This document shows positions 1-5,636 of a DNA stretch of 7,412 nt, one piece after another. The position numbers and the translations under genes were made by a program. Under the pieces are notes generated by a model that did not search any database, was not told the origin of the DNA, and worked only from the letters and a program-made list of their open reading frames with translations. Within the stretch, counting starts at the first letter, position 1; every line of letters starts with the position of its first letter. The stretch comes from a bacterium (lineage in GTDB: Bacteria; Zixibacteria; MSB-5A5; GN15; FEB-12). The DNA is taken from the NCBI GenBank assembly GCA_030668045.1, contig DAOUUR010000110.1, positions 1 to 7,412 on the forward strand. The letters are read 5' to 3'.

Positions 1-1719
1 AAACTGAACCGGGTAACGACCGTTCTTCAGATGTCGCAACAGACGATGTACCAGCAGATCGGGGTACCGTCGGATCGGCGATGTAAAGTGCGTATAATGC
101 GAAAAGGCCAGCCCAAAGTGACCGATGTTCTCTCCCTGATAAACCGCCTTTTTCATGGAACGGAGCATCAGTTCATTGATAAGATCAGCCTCGGGCGTAT
201 CTTTGACTTTTTCCAGAAAACGAGCCAGGTCCACCGGACGGATATTTTTCGACACGGTGAACCGGTGACCAAAACGAGCGACCAGACTGGAGAAGTCGTG
301 CAGTTTTTCATTATCGGGGCGGTCGTGCACACGGTACAACATTTTCTGCCCGGCCCGAAACACCTCCAGAGCCATAGCACGATTGGCCACAAGCATAAAC
401 TCTTCGACAAGCCGATGCGACTCCATGCGCACCTTGCTGCCAAGCTCCAGTACCTCGCCGTTCTCGTCCAGTATTATCGAAGATTCCGGCAGATCAAAAT
501 CGAGTGACCCCTGCGCGAACCGCCGTTTGGCAAGCAGCGTCGCCAGCTCCCTCGCAACCAGCAAGTTCGCCTGCACTTTCTTTGATCGCACCACCGCGTC
601 GTTACCGTTGAAGTACTCTTCTACCTGCTCGTAGCTCAATTTGGCTTTCGATTTGATGATACCGTCGAAACGCCGCCACTTGACCATGTCGCCCTTGTTA
701 TCAAAGTCAATCAGTGCCGAGTTAGTCAGACGTGTCTGATTTACCTTCAGCGAACAAACATCATTGGAGAGAATCTCCGGCAACATCGGAATCACCATTC
801 CCGGAAGGTAGGTCGAGTTGCCCCTTGTGAATGCCTCGCAATCAAGATCGGTCCCCGGCCTGACAAAATGCGAGACATCGGCAATGTGCACGCCCAGCCG
901 GTAACCATCATCGGTACGCTCCACTGAGACAGCATCGTCGTGGTCTTTAGCATCAGCCGGATCAATCGTGTAAATACAATCAGCGGTAAAATCGTGACGG
1001 AGAGCTTTCTCGGAACCATAGGAGCGGGCCGCCGCTTCCTCGGCCTCCTCAATAATGTTCGGCTCGAATTTATCAGCAAGATTGTGACTTCGGAGGACAG
1101 TGAGCATATCGACCCCCGGTTTTCCGGGTACACCGAGCCGTTCAACGACCTTGCCCTCCGGGTTCAGATGCGGATCGTCCCAGACGACAAACCGAGCCAC
1201 TACCTTCTCGCCGTTACGAGCCTTAAGCGTCGCTTCGCTCGGGACAAACAGGTCTCTGTGAAAACGCGGGTTGTCAGGCCGAACAAAAGAGAAACTACGG
1301 CCCTTGAAAAATACGCCAACAATATTCCGCCCCGACCGTTCAACGACCTTGATCACCGTCGCGGTCTGCCGTCCAGCCCTGACACTTCCGAGCCTAGCCA
1401 TCACTCGATCACGATCAAGAGCCGTATGCAATCCCCCTTCGGTGACCATAATATCCTGCTTGCCTTCCCCCTGCTCGATAAACCCGAGACCGCCACGGGT
1501 CATAACAATCCGGCCGGTCACAATATTCAACTCCGAAGCCAGCCCGATCCGGTTCTTTTTAAGCTTCACCAGATCGCCGGAATCCAGCAATTGCTTGATC
1601 TTGCGGCTGAATTTTGTGTAGTCTTCAGGGGGAATAGAAAGAGCATTGGCCAGCTCCTTCATTTTCATCGGCCGGTCGGCCTTCCGGCGAACAAATTCGA
1701 GAATAGCGTCAAGGTTCAT
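1..1719 (-). CDS. rnr: Ribonuclease R, 3'-5' exoribonuclease (partial, C-terminus off window)
   Basis: RNase R is a processive 3'-5' hydrolytic exoribonuclease of the RNB family that degrades structured RNA in the cytoplasm. The minus-strand frame is open with no stop from the window edge to 1719, giving 573 visible residues. Residues 1-61 look like the N-terminal winged-helix domain, followed by cold-shock-like OB folds (roughly 63-220) and the RNB catalytic domain (from about 235). The active-site run DPADAKDHDDA supplies Asp253, 259, 261 and 262, with the same spacing as the E. coli RNase R aspartates. SHRLVEEFMLVAN (434-446) and HYTHFTSPIRRYPDLL (541-556) are family signatures. The end of RNB and the S1 domain are missing, cut by the window. 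ATG at 1719 is preferred because GAAG (1731-1728) lies 8 nt upstream; ATG at 1725 is possible but only 2 nt from it. A stop at 1735-1737 rules out a longer start. Confidence 0.96.
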   Translation of the reverse strand, partial: MNLDAILEFVRRKADRPMKMKELANALSIPPEDYTKFSRKIKQLLDSGDLVKLKKNRIGLASELNIVTGRIVMTRGGLGFIEQGEGKQDIMVTEGGLHTALDRDRVMARLGSVRAGRQTATVIKVVERSGRNIVGVFFKGRSFSFVRPDNPRFHRDLFVPSEATLKARNGEKVVARFVVWDDPHLNPEGKVVERLGVPGKPGVDMLTVLRSHNLADKFEPNIIEEAEEAAARSYGSEKALRHDFTADCIYTIDPADAKDHDDAVSVERTDDGYRLGVHIADVSHFVRPGTDLDCEAFTRGNSTYLPGMVIPMLPEILSNDVCSLKVNQTRLTNSALIDFDNKGDMVKWRRFDGIIKSKAKLSYEQVEEYFNGNDAVVRSKKVQANLLVARELATLLAKRRFAQGSLDFDLPESSIILDENGEVLELGSKVRMESHRLVEEFMLVANRAMALEVFRAGQKMLYRVHDRPDNEKLHDFSSLVARFGHRFTVSKNIRPVDLARFLEKVKDTPEADLINELMLRSMKKAVYQGENIGHFGLAFSHYTHFTSPIRRYPDLLVHRLLRHLKNGRYPVQF

Positions 1720-1764
1720 AGTCATAACTTCAAGTTAGTTCGGTTTTTGCGTTAAAGTCAAGTA

Positions 1765-1794
1765 ATTATGACAGAATTTGCGCCATTTTGGCAG
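1765..1794 (-). promoter_or_regulatory. Candidate sigma-70-type promoter for rnr
   Basis: Read on the minus strand, CTGCCA (1794-1789, four of six matches to TTGACA) is followed after 18 nt by CATAAT (1770-1765, five of six matches to TATAAT). TG at the extended -10 position (TGTCATAAT) strengthens it. Transcription would start near 1758, leaving a leader of about 35 nt before the rnr start. It lies just past the terminator of the upstream operon, which fits rnr having its own promoter. A small inverted repeat, GCCA-TTT-TGGC (1782-1792), sits in the spacer and -35. This is predicted by eye only. Confidence 0.5.
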
Positions 1795-1805
1795 GCGGGC
1801 GAACC

Positions 1806-1834
1806 GTAAAGAAAAAGCCCGCCGGAGCGGGCTT
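1806..1834 (-). terminator. Intrinsic terminator of the sigma/anti-sigma/Spy-like operon
   Basis: On the minus strand an 8-bp perfect stem (AAGCCCGC / GCGGGCTT, arms 1834-1827 and 1822-1815) closes a 4-nt loop. It runs into a T tract (complement of 1812-1816) and then CTTT. It starts about 29 nt after the stop of the last Spy-like gene, the expected place for a rho-independent terminator. Confidence 0.9.
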
Positions 1835-1862
1835 CATCGTGGTGCGGGAGGTTGGTTGGGTA

Positions 1863-2399
1863 CTATCCTTTTTTCATGCGGCGGCGAATCACTTTCCGTT
1901 CTTCCACCTCTCGGTCGCCGCGATCCCACCGAAGCTCTTTGAGTTTTGTCTGCTGCTCCTCGGTCAGAACGTCTCTCATCTGCTTCCTGTGAACGTAGCG
2001 CATCTTGTGGAGGTCGGCTTTGAGGTCCGAAGCTTTGTCGATAGCCTCGAAAACATCCTTCTCGGCGGCGGCGTCATCTCGCATCAATGCCTTGAGAGTG
2101 ACTCCCGCTTTTTTGACTTCAGCCTGACGGTCGATCTGCTCCAACTTGAAATCAAACTGAAGATCCTTTAGGGTCTGGCGTTGTTCTTCGCTCAGATTGA
2201 TCTCATCAGCGAACCGAAGGATGTGACTGGAACCGTCTCTCTTACCCTGCGGACCGAATTGACCGTGCTGGCCTTTTTGCATCATCTTATGCGAGCCGAA
2301 GTTGTCCATACCCGGCTCAAACCCATGTCCACCACGCTGGGCGAACGCTGCACCCGCTGTCAGAGCGAGTATTAGTACGGCTGTGATTAGATGTTTCAT
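1863..2399 (-). CDS. Spy/CpxP-like periplasmic LTxxQ protein, His-rich N-terminus
   Basis: This is a 178-residue secreted, mostly helical protein. Residues 1-20 form a signal peptide ending AFA|Q, so it should act in the periplasm. Two LTxxQ-type motifs, LSEEQ (69-73) and LTEEQ (145-149), begin helices and are the hallmark of the Spy/CpxP/ZraP family of ATP-independent chaperones and metal sensors. Between the signal peptide and the first helix is a Gly/His/Met/Gln-rich stretch (21-59, His25, 37, 45, 59 and Met31, 39, 40) that could bind metal. The C-terminus is strongly basic (RRRMKK at 172-177). The ATG at 2399 has a strong Shine-Dalgarno, AAAGGAGA, 6 nt upstream. It is the last gene of the operon, 32 nt after the other Spy-like gene and just before a terminator. 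The family call is by motif and architecture; substrate and metal are unknown. Confidence 0.85.
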   Translation of the reverse strand: MKHLITAVLILALTAGAAFAQRGGHGFEPGMDNFGSHKMMQKGQHGQFGPQGKRDGSSHILRFADEINLSEEQRQTLKDLQFDFKLEQIDRQAEVKKAGVTLKALMRDDAAAEKDVFEAIDKASDLKADLHKMRYVHRKQMRDVLTEEQQTKLKELRWDRGDREVEERKVIRRRMKKG

Positions 2400-2432
2400 G
2401 ATGGTTCTCCTTTCTATTACGTTTTCTGTTAT

Positions 2433-3035
2433 CTACGGTTTTCCATCGGGACTTGAAGGCTCTCCCTGCAACTTTCGCATCCGACCTTCCTCGCGGAATG
2501 CTCGAATCCGGCCAAGTAGCTCGCGCTCGAATTTCATCTCGAACACAACCAGCTTGCCAAGTTGCGGGGCTGTGAGCATACCACGACAATCATCGATAAA
2601 TCGCCCGCTCTCCACCCTCAACCGGTCGCCGACCTCTCTGATCGAATCGATCAGATCGTTTATCTGTGAATCAGTCAGTTGGCCGTCATGGAGTCCTTCG
2701 GCGAGTTTAGTGATATGGCTTTCTTTTTCTTCGTTGATAGCCCGCAGAGATTTGCGGAATTTGCTGAATCGAGTAATGAACTCAACTTCCTGATCTTCAC
2801 CGAGATCAAGCAGTTCCAGCAGCTTGAGCGTTCGAAGCTGTTCGACATGACGACCTTCGCTCCAGCCCATTTTGCCGCCGTTCATACGACCCGGCCCCGG
2901 CCCCTGCGGTGATCCATCCGCCTGAGCGAACATCGGTACTCGTTGACCGTGCCCATATTGATCTGCCGCATCCAGCGATCCGGCTGCCAAGAGCATCAGC
3001 GCTACGCCTGTGAATAGAGCCAGCAGGTTTCTCAT
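2433..3035 (-). CDS. Second Spy/CpxP-like periplasmic protein (putative)
   Basis: This is a 200-residue protein with a signal peptide (1-23, hydrophobic core LLALFTGVALMLLAAG, likely cleavage LDA|AD). A Gly/Pro/Met-rich linker (about 27-62) is followed by a long amphipathic helical region (65-188). LTxxQ-like motifs are LTDSQ (120-124) and LTAPQ (154-158), with a looser one near 78-82 (GEDQ). The layout matches the Spy/CpxP/heavy-metal-sensor group but is more divergent than its downstream neighbour. There is a single cysteine, Cys150. The ATG at 3035 overlaps the anti-sigma stop (ATGA), and AGGAGA lies 6 nt upstream, so translation is probably coupled to the anti-sigma gene. By position it could be the periplasmic partner or sensor for that protein; this is inference. 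It may instead be a general chaperone in the sigma regulon. Confidence 0.75.
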   Translation of the reverse strand: MRNLLALFTGVALMLLAAGSLDAADQYGHGQRVPMFAQADGSPQGPGPGRMNGGKMGWSEGRHVEQLRTLKLLELLDLGEDQEVEFITRFSKFRKSLRAINEEKESHITKLAEGLHDGQLTDSQINDLIDSIREVGDRLRVESGRFIDDCRGMLTAPQLGKLVVFEMKFERELLGRIRAFREEGRMRKLQGEPSSPDGKP

Positions 3036-3634
3036 AGCAGGTCTCCTATATCAAAATTTTCCATCATATAATCGTATTCTTCCACGGTAATATCCGAGAG
3101 GATTTCATCGGCGCCGGAGAACCGGGCGGTCTCGGCATAATCGCTGATAAGCATCCCGATAGCGCGGTCGTTCGGTTCATACTGTTCCTCGTCGGTCTCC
3201 GACCACACTGTTGAGAAATAACTGTCGTCTTCGTAACCGGCAGATGGAGGCGTCGTGTCTATTGAGAACTGACCAATCAGATATGTTCCCAGAGCCAGTA
3301 CGACTGCAGCCGCAATAGCGAGATACTTAGGTCTAAGAAGATTCTGCGACGGCGCAACCGGCTCGATCTTGATCGGCTCGATCTTGCGCGACTCGATCTT
3401 GCGCGACTCGATTTCGTCAATGGCAGCATCAACAGAAACGGCCAGCCTTTCGACTTCTGAATCGTTCGGGTAGAAATCGTCATCGTCACCGAGTCTATTC
3501 TGTGCCGTCTCCAGTTGGGTTGCGAGGTCGCGGCATTCCGGGCAGCTATCAAGATGGAACCTGATTTCTTCGGGAAGGTCACCAGTTCCGAAAAGCAGCA
3601 TCAATTCCTGTTGGATTTGTGTGCAGTTCATCAT
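3032..3634 (-). CDS. Zinc-finger (ZAS/zf-HC2) transmembrane anti-sigma factor
   Basis: This is a 200-residue single-pass membrane protein predicted to hold the adjacent ECF sigma factor inactive. The N-terminal domain has the full zinc anti-sigma pattern: Cys4, then His27-x3-Cys31-x2-Cys34 (HLDSCPEC). A cytoplasmic linker (about 74-92) contains pentapeptide repeats of the type IESRK/IEPIK. One transmembrane helix spans about 104-124. The periplasmic tail (125-200) is extremely acidic: about 21 Asp/Glu against 2 Arg, with many Tyr. The gene begins inside the sigma factor stop (ATGA at 3634-3631) and ends overlapping the next gene's ATG. Other possible starts are ATG at 3631 (8 nt from GAGGG at 3644-3640) and GTG at 3640. 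The anti-sigma role is well supported by motif and context; the signal it senses is unknown. Confidence 0.9.
   Translation of the reverse strand: MMNCTQIQQELMLLFGTGDLPEEIRFHLDSCPECRDLATQLETAQNRLGDDDDFYPNDSEVERLAVSVDAAIDEIESRKIESRKIEPIKIEPVAPSQNLLRPKYLAIAAAVVLALGTYLIGQFSIDTTPPSAGYEDDSYFSTVWSETDEEQYEPNDRAIGMLISDYAETARFSGADEILSDITVEEYDYMMENFDIGDLL
3362..3414 (-). repeat. 15-bp in-frame tandem repeat in the anti-sigma linker
   Basis: Three full 15-bp units lie at 3362-3376, 3377-3391 and 3392-3406, with a partial fourth to about 3414. On the plus strand each begins CTCGATCTTG. Units 2 and 3 are identical; unit 1 differs in the last five bases. Because 15 is a multiple of three, copy changes would keep the frame and alter only the length of the cytoplasmic linker between zinc finger and membrane. 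Confidence 0.9.
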
Positions 3635-4191
3635 CGCCACCCTCGCTCTCTGGCAAAATGACGCAGTTTCTCAACCGCCTGACGGTAATGGGTCTTGACT
3701 GTCCCCTCCGCTTTTTCGGTAACATCGGCAATCTCGCCAAAGCTCATGCTTTTATAGAAGCGCAGATCAAAAACAATCCGCTGCTGGGGAGGAAGCTTGG
3801 CGGCGAAAGCCAGGATATCGGCCTGCAGATCGCTCCGGTTGAGGTTAGCTTCGGGGTTGGATGCTACATCGACAGCAGGTTGATCCCCGATAGTATCCGG
3901 GGAAACCTCACGGCGAACGCGGTCAAGATGGTTGAGTGTCTTATTGTAAGCGATCCGATAGAGCCAACTGTCAAAGCGAGCATCTCCTCGGAATGTTTCG
4001 ATCTTCTCCCAAGCAGTTATAAACGTCTCCTGAGCAAGGTCGCGGGCAAGGTCGTGGTCCCGTGTCATTCGGTATGTCAGAGCTACAATCGGTTTCATCA
4101 GTAGTCGCACTAGTTCGGAAAAGGCTGGCCGGTCACCATCTTTTGCCAGAGTTGCCAGTCCAGCGATTTTCTCATCATCGTTACGTCCCAT
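3631..4191 (-). CDS. ECF-type (extracytoplasmic function) RNA polymerase sigma factor
   Basis: This 186-residue sigma-70 family protein has only regions 2 and 4, as in ECF sigma factors. Sigma-2 (about 22-92) includes DLAQETFITAW (51-61) and the region 2.3/2.4 run from FRGDARFDSWLYRIAYN. A linker of about 30 residues leads to sigma-4 (about 122-180), with LPPQQRIVF and the helix-turn-helix segment ending TVKTHYRQAVEKLR. It should direct RNA polymerase to stress-regulon promoters, probably including its own. The anti-sigma gene overlaps its stop codon, the usual arrangement for a sigma/anti-sigma pair. ATG at 4191 is chosen; TTG at 4200 is an in-frame alternative. Neither has a clear Shine-Dalgarno sequence, unlike the other genes of the module, so translation may be weak. 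I found no convincing GAAC-type ECF promoter upstream. Confidence 0.95.
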   Translation of the reverse strand: MGRNDDEKIAGLATLAKDGDRPAFSELVRLLMKPIVALTYRMTRDHDLARDLAQETFITAWEKIETFRGDARFDSWLYRIAYNKTLNHLDRVRREVSPDTIGDQPAVDVASNPEANLNRSDLQADILAFAAKLPPQQRIVFDLRFYKSMSFGEIADVTEKAEGTVKTHYRQAVEKLRHFARERGWR

Positions 4192-4389
4192 ACTTATCAA
4201 TTTCTATACTTAGGACAGTTGACTCCAGAAAAAGATTAACCGGCGAAACTAAGTTTCTTTTTAAATACTGAAGCGGGGAACTAAACACCGATGGTACAGA
4301 AGGCCTTAACTCTTTCGGAGTAGTGCAACACTGGCTTGCTGGCTGGTGCCAAACACAGTGTCTTTTCGGGAGAACCTAAGACTAGCTTG
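4192..4389. other. mreB-sigma intergenic region with short inverted repeats
   Basis: This 198-bp gap holds no credible gene. There is a perfect 6-bp inverted repeat GACTAG-CTTG-CTAGTC (4380-4395) over the mreB stop codon, an imperfect one ACACTG...CAGTGT (4328-4333 with 4356-4361), an 8-bp palindrome AAGGCCTT (4303-4310), and GAAAC-TAA-GTTTC (4245-4257) about 54 nt upstream of the sigma start. None is followed by a good T tract on the minus strand, so no clear intrinsic terminator separates mreB from the sigma operon. The sigma promoter should lie here, but I could not identify it. Confidence 0.4.
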
Positions 4390-5432
<1,043 letters not shown>

Positions 5433-5500
5433 AAACAATGCGAAACTCAGAAAACAATTCAGCCGTGTCAACATTCCTTATATCGAGCCAACCAGTCAAT

Positions 5501-5529
5501 AGTTTATGGTTTAGCGCACAAAATTGCAA
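5501..5529 (-). promoter_or_regulatory. Candidate promoter for mreB
   Basis: On the minus strand TTGCAA (5529-5524) and TAAACT (5506-5501) are separated by 17 nt, each matching four of six consensus bases. It lies downstream of the malic enzyme terminator and would give a leader of about 75 nt. A perfect TTGACA is present at 5471-5466 but has no acceptable -10. The call is weak and made by eye. Confidence 0.3.
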
Positions 5530-5583
5530 ACAAAAACAGGTCAACGATCTGCCAACATTGCGATAATGAGGTCGCCGAGATAC

Positions 5584-5613
5584 AAAAAAAGGCCGGAGTG
5601 CGAACTCCGGCCT
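5584..5613 (-). terminator. Strong intrinsic terminator after the malic enzyme gene
   Basis: On the minus strand a perfect 10-bp stem, AGGCCGGAGT / ACTCCGGCCT (arms 5613-5604 and 5599-5590), with a TCGC loop is followed directly by six Ts (complement of 5584-5589). It begins about 23 nt after the stop codon. It isolates the malic enzyme transcript from mreB. Confidence 0.95.
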
Positions 5614-5636
5614 CTAATTTAACGTTATCACACTCT

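Noticed and set aside
31..507. Plus-strand open frame of 158 codons
   Set aside because: Antisense to the conserved RNB catalytic domain; no protein-like motifs.
940..1755. Long plus-strand open frame (271 codons) over the rnr start region
   Set aside because: It lies codon-for-codon antisense to RNase R, which has unmistakable RNB motifs; the product has no recognisable domain, signal or Shine-Dalgarno.
1788..2171. Plus-strand open frame of 127 codons
   Set aside because: It crosses the intrinsic terminator and the reverse of the Spy-like gene; composition reflects the antisense of helical coding sequence.
3362..3414. The tandem repeat as a CRISPR or direct-repeat array
   Set aside because: Units are contiguous with no spacers, only about 3.5 copies, and in frame inside a coding gene.
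3277..3582. Minus-strand 101-codon frame with Ser/Arg repeats
   Set aside because: It is a shifted-frame reading of the anti-sigma gene; the SSRAR-type repeats come from the 15-bp DNA repeat.
4245..4257. GAAAC-TAA-GTTTC followed by TTTTT as a plus-strand terminator
   Set aside because: The stem is only 5 bp and A/T-rich, and there is no plus-strand gene to terminate.
5443..5471. Perfect -35 TTGACA at 5471-5466 as mreB promoter
   Set aside because: At 16-18 nt spacing the -10 candidates match only about two of six bases, so a promoter is not supported.
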